Positions 1-8,703 are shown, counted from the first letter of the stretch. The stretch is DNA of 50,713 bases from Bacteroidales bacterium UBA1756 (GCA_002314795.1 DCHI01000014.1:1-50713), one strand, 5' to 3'. Made by a program: numbers and translations. Notes: generated by a model not told the origin, from the sequence alone.

Positions 1-984
1 ACGATTACGAACATCACTGAAAATCAGCACGCTGTCGCCTACTTCTCACAGAACGAGTATGATATTCGGGTTCGTGTTATATCAGAAGATTTACTCGTCT
101 TTGACGATACGATTCATCGTGTTCCGTGCGGCTCCGACACCACGATTGCAGTTCCTTTGTTCTTCTGCTATTCGGTTGATTCCGTTGATGTTGACGGAGT
201 CGTCTATGACTCTTTGACGGAAGTGACTCTGTATGACGTTCGCGAAAACCATTTGTTGACCTATTATCTGTCTCGTAGCCAGTATGTTATTGTCGCTTCT
301 AAGCAAGGAAATGGTACAGTGACACCGATGGATACGGTTCACGTGGCTTGTGACGATATGGTCACCTTCGAATTTGTTCCAGACACCGGTTGGTATGTCC
401 AGAATCTGATTGTTGATGGTGACGACTTGGGAACGCCGGCAGAAAATACCTACACGTTTGCCAATATTCATTCCAACCACACGATTGAGGTCGTTTTTGC
501 TCCAACCGTATATGTAATTACGGCGAGTGTGGATCCGATTGATGCGGGCCAAATAACGCCATACGGTGCAGTTGCAGTGGAACACGGAGCGGATCAGACC
601 TTTAACATCTTCCCATTCCCCGGATATGAGATTGTTAGTCTTGAGGTGGATGGCGTCAGCCAAGGGGCAGTTTCGACTTACACGTTCCACAATGTCACTG
701 AAAACCATACGATCATAGCACATTTGGCAGTGACTGGAATTAGTGAGTCGGGAGAAAGTACGGTTAATGTATATGCTTCTGGACAAACGGTTTACATTCG
801 CAACGAGGCTGGAATTTCCATCCGAAAGGTTGAAGTTTATGACGTTGCAGGCCGTTGCATTGTCAGCCAGATAGGTACCCCGTCGTCTATGCAGTTGCAG
901 GTTCCGGCAGCTACGGGCGTATATGTGGTCCGTGTGGCTACCGAGCGTGCGGTCGTATCGTACAAAGTCAGAATTAGTAGGTAG
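1..984 (+). CDS. C-terminal part of a repeat-containing T9SS cargo protein (5' truncated)
   Basis: The frame is open from base 1 to the stop at 982-984, so the gene starts outside the window; about 327 residues are visible. They show at least two ~75-residue repeats of the divergent InlB B-repeat type, each running from a 'G.GTVTP'-like opening, through 'GY/GWY..' and 'L.VDG', to a closing 'YTF.N(I/V)..NHTI'. The first residues (TITNITENQHAVAYF) are the end of a further repeat. The last ~80 residues fit a type A T9SS sorting domain: 'VYDVAGRCI', 'ATGVYVVRV', and a basic end 'YKVRISR'. Such proteins are exported through the outer membrane and often anchored at the surface. The missing N-terminus probably holds the functional domain, so substrate or role cannot be given. 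An ATG start inside this region would be artificial, because the repeat pattern continues upstream of any such codon. Confidence 0.85.
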   Translation, partial: TITNITENQHAVAYFSQNEYDIRVRVISEDLLVFDDTIHRVPCGSDTTIAVPLFFCYSVDSVDVDGVVYDSLTEVTLYDVRENHLLTYYLSRSQYVIVASKQGNGTVTPMDTVHVACDDMVTFEFVPDTGWYVQNLIVDGDDLGTPAENTYTFANIHSNHTIEVVFAPTVYVITASVDPIDAGQITPYGAVAVEHGADQTFNIFPFPGYEIVSLEVDGVSQGAVSTYTFHNVTENHTIIAHLAVTGISESGESTVNVYASGQTVYIRNEAGISIRKVEVYDVAGRCIVSQIGTPSSMQLQVPAATGVYVVRVATERAVVSYKVRISR

Positions 985-1002
985 GGGAGGGGACATTTTT
1001 AT

Positions 1003-1010
1003 TACATTTG
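1003..1010 (+). promoter_or_regulatory. Bacteroidota -7 promoter element (TACATTTG)
   Basis: The octamer matches TAnnTTTG and is followed by C, 30 bases before the ATG of the HlyD gene. I see no clear -33 TTTG. It would separate the efflux operon from the upstream cargo gene. Confidence 0.5.
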
Positions 1011-1039
1011 CAACTGTTTTTTTAATAGATAGAATAGAA

Positions 1040-1963
1040 ATGAGCAAGAACATCGTAAGAATCGCGCATATTTTCAAGAAAATATTTCCAATCGCCCTTG
1101 CCGCTGTGGCAATGGTTTCCTGTAAAGACTCAAAGAATGTTTCCGACGCCTACGGTGTCTTTGAAGCGACAGAGATTGTTATCTCTTCCGAAGCTAATGG
1201 GCGTCTTTTGGAATTTGATGTGCAGGAAGGTCAGTATTGCAAAAAAGGGGACGTCCTTGGGCATATCGATTCGGCTCAAATCTGTCTCCAAATTCAGCAA
1301 TTAGAGTCGGCCATTCGTGCTACTTTGGCCAGCCGTCCCGACATTCCATCGCAAATCAATACCTTGGAGGCGCAATTGCAAACCTTGCGACGTGAAAAGA
1401 ATCGCGTGACAACTCTCGTGGAAGCTAACGCAGCTACGACCAAGCAGTTGGATGATGTGAATGCTCAAATTGAAATTGTGAAAAGTCAGATTTCCGCCAC
1501 AAAATCGCAACTGAATACGCAGTCGGCTGCCATCCTTGAAAATGTTGAAGCTCAGCGTTTTCAGGTAATGCAGTTGCAAAATGCCCTCGAAAAATGTACC
1601 ATCACCGCTCCCATCGATGGAACCATCTTGAAAAAATATATTCAACCGAACGAATTGGCCTATCAAGGGAAACCTCTTTTCAAAATTGCCGATGTTAACA
1701 ATATGTCTATCAAGGTTTATGTGAGTGAAGATATGCTTTCTTCCATCCGTTTGGGACAGAAAGCAGACATTCATCTGGACGCCGTTGACGGAGAAAAAGT
1801 TTTGGAAGGCACTGTCCGTTGGATTTCTGAAAAGGCGGAATTTACTCCCAAGATGATTCAAACCAAGAAAGAACGTGTCAATATGGTTTATGCCGTTCGC
1901 ATTGATTTCAAGAATGACGGAAGTGCCAAGATTGGAATGCCTGGCGATGTGATTTTCAAGTAA
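1040..1963 (+). CDS. HlyD-family periplasmic adaptor of an ABC-2 efflux system
   Basis: This 307-residue protein matches membrane-fusion adaptors of the YbhG/HlyD type. After a hydrophobic leader there is a Cys at about residue 28 (AMVSC), a possible but weak lipobox. A split biotinyl-lipoyl half follows ('GRLLEFDVQEGQYCKKGDVL'), then a long coiled-coil hairpin (about residues 80-170), then the second lipoyl half with 'TITAPIDGTI' and a C-terminal beta-barrel ('GMPGDVIFK'). The frame is open upstream, but the ATG at 1040 gives a normal signal sequence and sits after the promoter element, so I prefer it. It is the first gene of a five-gene transporter operon. It should bridge the inner-membrane ABC complex and an outer-membrane TolC-like channel, which is not encoded nearby. 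The substrate is unknown. Confidence 0.85.
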   Translation: MSKNIVRIAHIFKKIFPIALAAVAMVSCKDSKNVSDAYGVFEATEIVISSEANGRLLEFDVQEGQYCKKGDVLGHIDSAQICLQIQQLESAIRATLASRPDIPSQINTLEAQLQTLRREKNRVTTLVEANAATTKQLDDVNAQIEIVKSQISATKSQLNTQSAAILENVEAQRFQVMQLQNALEKCTITAPIDGTILKKYIQPNELAYQGKPLFKIADVNNMSIKVYVSEDMLSSIRLGQKADIHLDAVDGEKVLEGTVRWISEKAEFTPKMIQTKKERVNMVYAVRIDFKNDGSAKIGMPGDVIFK

Positions 1964-1982
1964 CCCTCTGTCAGAAAGCAAT

Positions 1983-2900
1983 ATGGCAGCCATTACCGCT
2001 CAGAATATTAAGAAGTCGTATGGACACATTCACGCCTTGAAAGGTGTCAGTTTTGATGTCCGCGAAGGTGAGGTCTTTGGGGTCGTCGGTCCCGACGGCG
2101 CCGGCAAATCAACCCTTTTTAATATCCTTACAACCTTGCTGCTTCCCGATTCTGGAACCGCTACCGTTCTTGAGCACGACCTTCTTCGCGACTATCTCGA
2201 AATCAGAAAAAATATCGGCTACCTTCCGGGAACCTTTTCTCTCTATCCAGACCTTTCCGTAGAGGAGAATCTCATCTTTTTTGCCACGATGTATAAAAGT
2301 TCCATTCCCGACAATATGCCGCTCATCAAGCCCATTTGGGAACAACTTCTTCCATTCAAAAAACGTCCGGCAGGAAAACTTTCCGGCGGTATGAAGCAGA
2401 AATTGGCCCTCTGCTGTGCCTTAATCCACAAGCCGACCCTCCTCTTTTTGGATGAACCGACAACAGGCGTGGATCCGGTTTCCCGTAAGGAATTTTGGGA
2501 AATCCTCGGTACAATCAAGAAGCAAGGAATTTCCGTCGTCGTTTCAACACCCTATATGGATGAAGCTACGCTGTGTGATCGTATCGCTCTGCTTCAAGAG
2601 GGCGAATTTATCAGAATGGATAGCCCGAAAGCCATTGTCAACGACTTTCAAGGGGAGCTGGTGTCTCTGCGTACTACCGATATCTTCAAGTTGCTCAAGT
2701 TGATGAATGACTGTCCTTTAACTTGTACATTTTATCCGTACGGAGAAAATTTGCACGTCATTTTTTACGAACCGATGGAGACCGTTTTGCCTCCCTTCGA
2801 AGCTTTTCTTCAGAAAAATGACATTTCATACGATAAACTGACACAAATTACTCCGACAATTGAAGACTGTTTTATCGAAATCGTCCGGACAAAAAATTGA
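1983..2900 (+). CDS. ABC transporter ATP-binding protein (N-terminal half of YbhF type)
   Basis: This is a 305-residue ABC ATPase. It has a Walker A at about residues 36-43 with the YbhF-like variant 'GPDGAGKST', the signature 'LSGGMKQK', Walker B 'LLFLDEPTTGVDP', and an H-loop replaced in 'VVSTPYMDEA' (the usual His is Pro or Tyr here). The His change suggests a degenerate catalytic site, as is seen in one half of some heterodimeric ABC pairs. The C-terminal ~80 residues are an accessory region. It lies 19 bases after the adaptor gene. In E. coli YbhF the two ATPase domains are one chain; here they are two adjacent genes, this one matching the first domain. It powers the two permeases downstream. 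Confidence 0.88.
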   Translation: MAAITAQNIKKSYGHIHALKGVSFDVREGEVFGVVGPDGAGKSTLFNILTTLLLPDSGTATVLEHDLLRDYLEIRKNIGYLPGTFSLYPDLSVEENLIFFATMYKSSIPDNMPLIKPIWEQLLPFKKRPAGKLSGGMKQKLALCCALIHKPTLLFLDEPTTGVDPVSRKEFWEILGTIKKQGISVVVSTPYMDEATLCDRIALLQEGEFIRMDSPKAIVNDFQGELVSLRTTDIFKLLKLMNDCPLTCTFYPYGENLHVIFYEPMETVLPPFEAFLQKNDISYDKLTQITPTIEDCFIEIVRTKN

Positions 2901-2935
2901 TTAACTGAAAATAAATCATTAACTATTAATTGAAG

Positions 2936-3694
2936 ATGAGACTCCCTTTCCGACAGCAAGAAGCGAAAGATTCTCTTTACTCCATTGAAGTAAAGGGACT
3001 TACGAAATGTTTTGGAGAATTTACAGCTGTCGATCACATCAGTTTTGAAGTGAAAAAAGGCGAGATTTTTGGTTTTTTAGGTGCTAATGGTGCCGGTAAG
3101 ACGACGGCCATCCGTATGTTGTGCAGTCTGCTTCAACCCACGTCAGGTGAAGCGATGGTCGCAGGTTACGACCTCGCAACACAGCCCAAACTCATCAAAC
3201 GGCACATCGGCTATATGAGCCAAAAGTTTTCTTTGTACGATGATTTGACCATTTTTGAAAATATGCAACTTTTCGGTACGATTTACGGAATATCTCGTAA
3301 AGAACTGAAAGACAGGATTTTTTCAAGTTTAGAAATGCTGAACTTGGAAGATAAGTCCAAAACCCTGGTCTCTTCCATTCCTCTTGGTTGGAAACAGAAA
3401 CTTTCCTTTGCCACCGCAATGTTGCATCGTCCCGACATCGTTTTTTTGGACGAACCTACCAGTGGCGTGGATCCAATCGTCCGTCGCGAATTCTGGAATC
3501 TGATTTATGAAGCCGCGTCCAATGGAGTAACTATTTTTGTAACAACGCATTATATGGATGAAGCCGAATATTGCGGGAGGATTTCAATTATGGCAAACGG
3601 GCAGTTGAAGCTGATTGGTACGCCAACGGAATTGAAGGAACAAATGCAGGTGGATTCTATTGAAAAGGTGTTCGTAAAATACGTAGTTAGATAG
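2936..3694 (+). CDS. ABC transporter ATP-binding protein (C-terminal half of YbhF type)
   Basis: This second ATPase has about 252 residues, with Walker A 'GANGAGKTT', Walker B 'IVFLDEPTSGVDP' and H-loop 'VTTHYMDEA' with the His kept. The signature is degenerate ('IPLGWKQKLSF' where LSGGQ is expected), which is typical of the second nucleotide-binding domain of YbhF-like proteins. So the two ATPases look complementary: the first keeps the signature and has lost the H-loop His, while this one shows the reverse. I chose the ATG at 2936; a TTG two codons earlier is possible. It ends two bases before the first permease gene, consistent with one transcript. Confidence 0.88.
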   Translation: MRLPFRQQEAKDSLYSIEVKGLTKCFGEFTAVDHISFEVKKGEIFGFLGANGAGKTTAIRMLCSLLQPTSGEAMVAGYDLATQPKLIKRHIGYMSQKFSLYDDLTIFENMQLFGTIYGISRKELKDRIFSSLEMLNLEDKSKTLVSSIPLGWKQKLSFATAMLHRPDIVFLDEPTSGVDPIVRREFWNLIYEAASNGVTIFVTTHYMDEAEYCGRISIMANGQLKLIGTPTELKEQMQVDSIEKVFVKYVVR

Positions 3695-3696
3695 AA

Positions 3697-4794
3697 ATGA
3701 AGGAGTTACGTCAGATACTAAGGAAAGAATTTACACACATTTTCCGTGATCGCATCACGCTTTTTTTAGTGTTGGCCATTCCCATTATGCTGGTTTTGCT
3801 TTTCGGTTTCACCATCAGTACCGACATCCATCACGCCACCATCTCTGTCTTGGATCTGGCCAACGATTCACAATCGAAGACCCTTGTCGAAAACATCACC
3901 GCATCCGGTTATTTTGAGGTCGTTTCCTACCCGAAGTCGGAATCTGAAATCGACCACGATTTCAAGGATAAAAATATCAAGTTGGCCATCATCATTCCCA
4001 ACAATTTTGAGGAACAGTTGACCACCGATAAATTTGTTACCATTCAGATTATCAGCGATGTATCGGATATGAATGTCGCTTCTATTCTGAATAATTACGT
4101 AAAGGCCATCCTGCACGATTTCACCGACGAATATAATGGAACCGCTACTGTTCCGATTGAACTTTGTACGCAAATGATGTACAATCCCGAAGCCAACAGT
4201 GTCTATATGTTTGTGCCGGGCATTATCACGCTGATTATGATTATTGTAACGGCGTTGATGTCGTCTATTACATTAGCGCGGGAGGTAGAGACCGGCACGA
4301 TGCGTATGCTGCTGATTGCGCCGGTAAAAAAGGCGTGGGTGGTCGTCGGCAAGGTGATTCCTTATATGATTTTGTCGTTCATCTCCACAATCACCATCAT
4401 TGTCATCAGTGTGGTTGTTTTCCAAATGCCCATCAAAGGAAGTGTATGGTTGTTACTACTTGTGTGCGTGATCTTTATGCTTACTTCGGCGGCTTTCGGA
4501 ACGGCCATTTCTTCGTTGGTAAAAACGCAAATCGATGCGATGATGATTACGATGATGGGGCTCTTTCTACCGACAGCCCTGCTTTCCGGATTCCTCTTTC
4601 CAATTGACAATATGCCATACTTCTTCCAAATCTTGGCAAATGTTTTTCCCGGGAAGTGGTTCATCATCGCCATTAAGGACGTGATGCTGAAAGGCTCCGG
4701 CTTTATGGATATTTGGCTCTATATGCTCATCCTTTTCCTGATGGCAGCTGTTTTGATGACACTCAGTTTAATACGATTGGACAAAAGAAGGTAA
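3697..4794 (+). CDS. ABC-2 type permease (YbhS-like)
   Basis: This 365-residue ABC-2 permease has the usual order: a first membrane helix after 'KEFTHIFRDR' (residues about 25-45), a ~130-residue extracytoplasmic domain, then five helices in the C-terminal half. The motif 'REVETGTMRMLLIAPVKK' is the conserved cytoplasmic coupling segment, and 'LSGFLFPIDNMPYFFQ' is typical near the last loops. The start ATG lies two bases after the ATPase stop. It should form the membrane channel with the next gene. Family homologues export drugs or lipids; the sequence does not show which. Confidence 0.87.
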   Translation: MKELRQILRKEFTHIFRDRITLFLVLAIPIMLVLLFGFTISTDIHHATISVLDLANDSQSKTLVENITASGYFEVVSYPKSESEIDHDFKDKNIKLAIIIPNNFEEQLTTDKFVTIQIISDVSDMNVASILNNYVKAILHDFTDEYNGTATVPIELCTQMMYNPEANSVYMFVPGIITLIMIIVTALMSSITLAREVETGTMRMLLIAPVKKAWVVVGKVIPYMILSFISTITIIVISVVVFQMPIKGSVWLLLLVCVIFMLTSAAFGTAISSLVKTQIDAMMITMMGLFLPTALLSGFLFPIDNMPYFFQILANVFPGKWFIIAIKDVMLKGSGFMDIWLYMLILFLMAAVLMTLSLIRLDKRR

Positions 4795-4796
4795 CG

Positions 4797-5915
4797 ATGC
4801 GCGTCATTCTCATACTTATCAAAAAAGAATTTTTGCAGGTTTTCCGTAACTCGTTGTTGTGGAAAATTTTACTTTTGGCGCCGTTGGCTGAATTTCTCTT
4901 GTTCCCCTATACCGCCGATTATGAAATCAAGAATGTCCATATTGCTTTTGTGGATCACGACAGATCCAGTATGACCTCCGGCATACTTTCTAAGTTTTCT
5001 GCATCGCAATACTTTATCAATCACGGGGTTGTGGATTCCAGGAAGAAGGCGGAAGCTATGATGCAGGCCGATGAAATCGACTTCATCATTGAATTTCCGA
5101 CCAATTTCGAACGCTCCGTGGTGACGATGGAGCCGACCAAGATTGGAATTACGGCCAATGCCATCAATACCGTCAAGGCGGGCTTGGGAAGTGAGTACGT
5201 GCAACGGGTGCTCGCCGACTATCTGATGGATTTGTCGGCAGCTGCTGAGAGCCCGTTACAACCTAAAGTGGCTCAGTTAGTTACGACGAATGTTTATTGG
5301 TTCAATGAGCAGATGAACTACAAGAATCTGATTGTTCCGGGATTGCTTATCATTCTCGTCACGCTCATCGGGGCGTACGTTACCGCCCTTAACATTGTGA
5401 GAGAAAAGGAGTTGGGGACGATTGAGCAGGTGAACGTTACCCCGATTAAAAAATGGCAATTTCTGTTGGGAAAAATGATTCCGTTTTGGATTTTAGGTAT
5501 GGCGGAATTTTGCGCCGGCCTCGTTATTATGAAACTGATGTTCGGCATCAGCATTCAGGGTAGTCTGCTGCTTTTATTGGGAATTACCGCCATTTATCTC
5601 CTTGTAATGCTTGGTCTGGGATTCTTTATCTCAAGTATGGCGGGCAATCAGTTGCAGGCGATGTTCATCGTCTTTTTCTTGTTTATTCTGTTTGTGATGT
5701 TGAGCGGTGTTTTTACCCCGATTGAAGGAATGCCGGAATGGGCCAAGTACATCAATTATGCCAATCCGATGTCCTTTTTTATGACAGCGGTGAAGACGGT
5801 GATTTTGAAGGGAAGTACGGTTGAAAGCATTCGTACGCAGTTTATCGTTCTCTCCGTTATGGCGGTGGTTCTGAATACGGCGGCGCTTCTTTCATACCGC
5901 GATAAAGTACAGTAA
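4797..5915 (+). CDS. ABC-2 type permease (YbhR-like)
   Basis: This is the second permease of the operon, 372 residues, paralogous to the preceding one. It has 'KKEFLQVFRNSLLWKILLL' at the N-terminus, a large extracytoplasmic loop, and the coupling segment 'REKELGTIEQVNVTPIKK'. A 'LSGVFTPIEGMPEWAKYIN' stretch comes before the last helix. The frame extends 28 codons upstream into the previous gene, but the ATG at 4797 begins two bases after the preceding stop and gives the normal family N-terminus. It probably forms a heterodimer with the upstream permease. Confidence 0.87.
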   Translation: MRVILILIKKEFLQVFRNSLLWKILLLAPLAEFLLFPYTADYEIKNVHIAFVDHDRSSMTSGILSKFSASQYFINHGVVDSRKKAEAMMQADEIDFIIEFPTNFERSVVTMEPTKIGITANAINTVKAGLGSEYVQRVLADYLMDLSAAAESPLQPKVAQLVTTNVYWFNEQMNYKNLIVPGLLIILVTLIGAYVTALNIVREKELGTIEQVNVTPIKKWQFLLGKMIPFWILGMAEFCAGLVIMKLMFGISIQGSLLLLLGITAIYLLVMLGLGFFISSMAGNQLQAMFIVFFLFILFVMLSGVFTPIEGMPEWAKYINYANPMSFFMTAVKTVILKGSTVESIRTQFIVLSVMAVVLNTAALLSYRDKVQ

Positions 5916-5916
5916 A

Positions 5917-6192
5917 GTGAATTTGTTAGTTATTTTATTGATAATCAATATTATTGCTTTTCTCTTGTTTGGAATTGACAAGAGAAAAGCGGTCCGTCAT
6001 CGTTACCGGATTCCTGAGTGGGTACTTATGCTTTCTGCTTTTGCTGGAGGCTGCATCGGTGCACTTGCCGGAATGCTGCTTTTCCACCATAAAACGAAGC
6101 ACGCCAAATTTTTCATTGGCGTGCCTCTGTTTCTGATTTTGCACCTTGTTTTGGTGCTGTACTATTGGCAACTATTTTTGGAATTGCTGTAG
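5917..6192 (+). CDS. DUF1294 family small membrane protein
   Basis: This 91-residue protein has three to four membrane helices and the DUF1294 hallmarks: 'FGIDKRKA' near the N-terminus, 'GGCIGALAGMLLFHHKTKHAKF' in the middle (residues about 48-69), and a final hydrophobic helix. It starts with GTG one base after the permease stop, so it is probably cotranscribed and translationally coupled. The family has no established function. Its last 21 bases overlap the 3' end of the convergent nucleotidyltransferase gene. A perfect 9-bp inverted repeat inside its conserved motif may serve as terminator for that opposite gene. Confidence 0.8.
   Translation: MNLLVILLIINIIAFLLFGIDKRKAVRHRYRIPEWVLMLSAFAGGCIGALAGMLLFHHKTKHAKFFIGVPLFLILHLVLVLYYWQLFLELL
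6090..6124 (-). terminator. Probable terminator of the pgk operon inside the DUF1294 gene
   Basis: A perfect 9-bp stem (6099-6107 with 6116-6124, GCACGCCAA/TTGGCGTGC) has an 8-base loop. Read on the minus strand it lies about 48 bases past the nucleotidyltransferase stop and is followed by the T-rich run TTCGTTTTAT. Confidence 0.5.
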
Positions 6193-6912
6193 CCGAACGA
6201 CGTCGTCGTATTTGCCGACATCCATCCATTCGCCCTCTTGGTGAAGATAACCGTAGATGGGTTCTTGTGCGGCGAGGTCCAAGTACAGTGGCGTCATCGA
6301 CATTTTTTCGTTGGACGGAATATGGTTGAGAATATCGCGTCTGACGACGTGTATCCCGCTGAAACCGAGTGCCATTTCGTCTGTCGTGGCCCGCACCATC
6401 CGTTTCTCGTCGGTCTTGACGTTTTGCCATCCGCAGAGCCGGAGCGTGCTGCGATCAAACACCAGATAACGTGACGTTTTCCGTTCCCTGACCGCCAATG
6501 TCGCCATAGCTCCCGACTGAATGTGCGTCTGAACGAGGTGGTTCAAATCCAAATCAGAAAGAATGTCAACGTTGTGAAGAAGGATGTGTTCCGCATCTCC
6601 GAACAAGCCTTCAGCAAATTTCAGTCCGCCCGCCGTATCTAACAGAAAATCAGATTCGTCCGATATTTCAATGGTGCAATTTAAAGAAAGATTATGAATG
6701 TAGTCTTTCATTAAATCGCTGAAATGATGAACGTTAACAACGATTTCTTGAATACCGGCGTCGATGATTCTTTGCAATACGGTTTCCAATAGTGTTTTGC
6801 CCCCGATTTCAACGAGTGCCTTCGGACGGTCCTTCGTCAACGGATAAAGGCGCGTTCCGAGCCCAGCGGCAAAAACCATTGCGCGTACTTTCGGTTTCCC
6901 GTCGGTTCCCAT
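6172..6912 (-). CDS. NTP-transferase family nucleotidyltransferase, MurU-like
   Basis: This ~246-residue sugar-1-phosphate nucleotidyltransferase has the signature 'MVFAAGLGTRLYPLTKDRPKAL' at the N-terminus. Further motifs are 'LLETVLQRIIDAGI', 'ILLHNVDILSDLDL' (metal-binding Asp) and 'EWMDVGKYDDV'. The closest characterised type by length and motifs is MurU, MurNAc-1-phosphate uridylyltransferase of the peptidoglycan recycling bypass; mannose- or heptose-1-phosphate enzymes look similar. An upstream ATG at 6942 would overlap the preceding gene by 26 bases; the ATG at 6912 follows that stop by four bases and I prefer it. It is the last gene of a minus-strand group with pgk and a WbpD-like acetyltransferase. 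A MurU role is supported by an AmgK-like kinase 3.4 kb away, but substrate is not proven. Confidence 0.75.
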   Translation of the reverse strand: MGTDGKPKVRAMVFAAGLGTRLYPLTKDRPKALVEIGGKTLLETVLQRIIDAGIQEIVVNVHHFSDLMKDYIHNLSLNCTIEISDESDFLLDTAGGLKFAEGLFGDAEHILLHNVDILSDLDLNHLVQTHIQSGAMATLAVRERKTSRYLVFDRSTLRLCGWQNVKTDEKRMVRATTDEMALGFSGIHVVRRDILNHIPSNEKMSMTPLYLDLAAQEPIYGYLHQEGEWMDVGKYDDVVRLQQFQK

Positions 6913-6916
6913 ATTG

Positions 6917-7489
6917 TTACGAAATTTTAGTGACTGTGCCATTTTTTAACTGATACTTGTCACCGCTTTCGGGACAGGTAGCAACACCATCTTCGTTGAA
7001 AACGAGGCGGTGTCCGTACTCGCTCATCCAGCCGATTTGGCGGGACGGGTTGCCCACGACGAGTGCGTAGGCAGGAACGGTTTTCGTCACCACCGCGCCG
7101 GCACCGATGAAGGCGTAGGCGCCGATGTCGTGCCCGCAGACCACCGTGGCATTTGCCCCGATAGTAGCTCCTTTCCCCACGTGCGTCTTGGCGTACTGAC
7201 TTTTCCGGTTGATGGCGCTGCGCGGGTTGATTACATTGGTGAAAACCATCGATGGCCCGAGAAAAACATCGTCATCGCACGTTACTCCGGTATAAACCGA
7301 CACGTTGTTCTGGATTTTGACGTTTTTTCCTAAAACCACGTCGGGTGATACGACCACGTTCTGCCCGATATTGCATCCTTCGCCAATTTTGCAATTTTGC
7401 ATAATGTGAGAAAAATGCCATATTTTCGTTCCTTTTCCAATTTGACATCCTTCGTCAATGATGGCGGTCTCGTGTGCAAAAAAATCCAT
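6917..7489 (-). CDS. WbpD/WlbB-like hexapeptide-repeat N-acetyltransferase
   Basis: This 190-residue left-handed beta-helix acyltransferase has repeated hexapeptides ('IGEGCNIGQNVVV', 'VGKGATIGANATVV', 'IGAYAFIGAGAVVTKTVP'). It shares the WbpD-type motifs 'GTKIWHFSHI', 'VFTNVINPRSAI' and 'GNPSRQIGWMSEYGHRL'. WbpD and WlbB acetylate the 3-amino group of UDP-2-acetamido-3-amino-2,3-dideoxy-glucuronate in O-antigen or capsule synthesis. The frame extends 68 codons into the pgk gene, but those residues do not match the family, and the ATG at 7489 gives the normal start 17 bases after the pgk stop. The partner dehydrogenase and aminotransferase genes are not in the window. Confidence 0.82.
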   Translation of the reverse strand: MDFFAHETAIIDEGCQIGKGTKIWHFSHIMQNCKIGEGCNIGQNVVVSPDVVLGKNVKIQNNVSVYTGVTCDDDVFLGPSMVFTNVINPRSAINRKSQYAKTHVGKGATIGANATVVCGHDIGAYAFIGAGAVVTKTVPAYALVVGNPSRQIGWMSEYGHRLVFNEDGVATCPESGDKYQLKNGTVTKIS

Positions 7490-7506
7490 AATACTCTGAT
7501 TTTTCG

Positions 7507-8703
7507 TTATTTGTCGTCGTTCAGGGCTTTGATGCCAGGGAGTTCTTTTCCTTCGAGATATTCCAACATAGCGCCGCCGCCCGTGCTGATATAGGAGACG
7601 TGGTTGGCTAATTTGTAGTTGTTGATGGCTGCAATGGAGTCGCCGCCGCCAATGAGGGAGAATGCGCCGGACATCGTTGCAACGGCCACGCACAAAGCCA
7701 CAGACTGCGTTCCTCTTTCAAAATTCGGAAATTCGTAAACACCAACTGGCCCGTTCCACAAAATCGTCTTTGCATCCTTGATGATGGCAGCAAATTTCTT
7801 GATGGTACGGGGACCGATGTCCATACCTTCCCAGCCCTCCGGAATGTCGTTGTGCGTAGTGATGTACTGTTTCGCGTTGTTGTCGTATTGGTCGGCGCAG
7901 ATGTTGTCAATCGGGAAGAAGATATCCACCCCCTTGAGGTGCGCCTTCTTGATGATTTCTTTGGCCACCGGAACCATATCTTCTTCTAATAATGAATTTC
8001 CGATTTTTACGCCCATTGCGTGGAGGAAAGTGTAACTCATTCCGCCCGCAATAATCAGATTATCAACCTTTTCAAGTAAAAATTTGATGATGTTGAGTTT
8101 GGTTGAAATTTTGCTTCCACCAATGATGGCAGTGAAAGGATGCGCGGCATTGTTGAGTACGAGGTCCAGGTTGCTGGCTTCTTCGTATAGGAGGTAGCCG
8201 GCGTAGCATTTTCCGGGGAAAAAGCGTGCGACTGTGGTGGTGGAAGCGTGGGCGCGGTGTGCGGTCCCAAACGCGTCGTTCACATACAAATCACCGAGGC
8301 GGGCTATCGATTTGGCAAAGCCTTCGTCGCCGGCTTCCTCTTCCTTGTGGAAACGGAGGTTCTCTAACAAAGCAACGGCGCCAGGTTGCAGGGCGTTCAC
8401 CCGTTTTTCAGTTTCCGCATCCAACACATCGCCCAAAAAAGTCACCTCCGTGCCTAACGTTTCGGAAACCTTGCTGACAATATGTTTCAATGAGAATTTG
8501 TCGTTGGCTTCTCCCTTCGGACGTCCGAGGTGCGACATAAGAATGGCGATACCGCCTTCGTTGGTGATTTTTTTCACCGTATCGATTGTACGGATGATGC
8601 GGGTGGCATCGGTAACTTCAAGATTTTCGTTCAAAGGAACGTTGTAATCGACTCTGACTAAAACTTTTTTGCCCTTCATTTGGGCTTCATTGATAGATTT
8701 CAT
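7507..8703 (-). CDS. pgk: Phosphoglycerate kinase
   Basis: This full-length 398-residue glycolytic enzyme converts 1,3-bisphosphoglycerate and ADP to 3-phosphoglycerate and ATP in the cytosol. Substrate-site motifs are all present: 'RVDYNVPL' near the N-terminus, 'SHLGRPKG', 'NDAFGTAHRAHAS', the hinge region 'GGSKISTKL', and the nucleotide-binding C-terminal 'GGGDSIAAI' and 'STGGGAMLEYLEG'. It is the first gene of a short minus-strand group with two sugar-modifying enzymes, an unusual partner set, since in many bacteria pgk sits with gap or tpi. The 78 bases upstream hold no clear consensus promoter; CGAATTTA (TAAATTCG on the minus strand) is a near-match. Confidence 0.97.
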   Translation of the reverse strand: MKSINEAQMKGKKVLVRVDYNVPLNENLEVTDATRIIRTIDTVKKITNEGGIAILMSHLGRPKGEANDKFSLKHIVSKVSETLGTEVTFLGDVLDAETEKRVNALQPGAVALLENLRFHKEEEAGDEGFAKSIARLGDLYVNDAFGTAHRAHASTTTVARFFPGKCYAGYLLYEEASNLDLVLNNAAHPFTAIIGGSKISTKLNIIKFLLEKVDNLIIAGGMSYTFLHAMGVKIGNSLLEEDMVPVAKEIIKKAHLKGVDIFFPIDNICADQYDNNAKQYITTHNDIPEGWEGMDIGPRTIKKFAAIIKDAKTILWNGPVGVYEFPNFERGTQSVALCVAVATMSGAFSLIGGGDSIAAINNYKLANHVSYISTGGGAMLEYLEGKELPGIKALNDDK

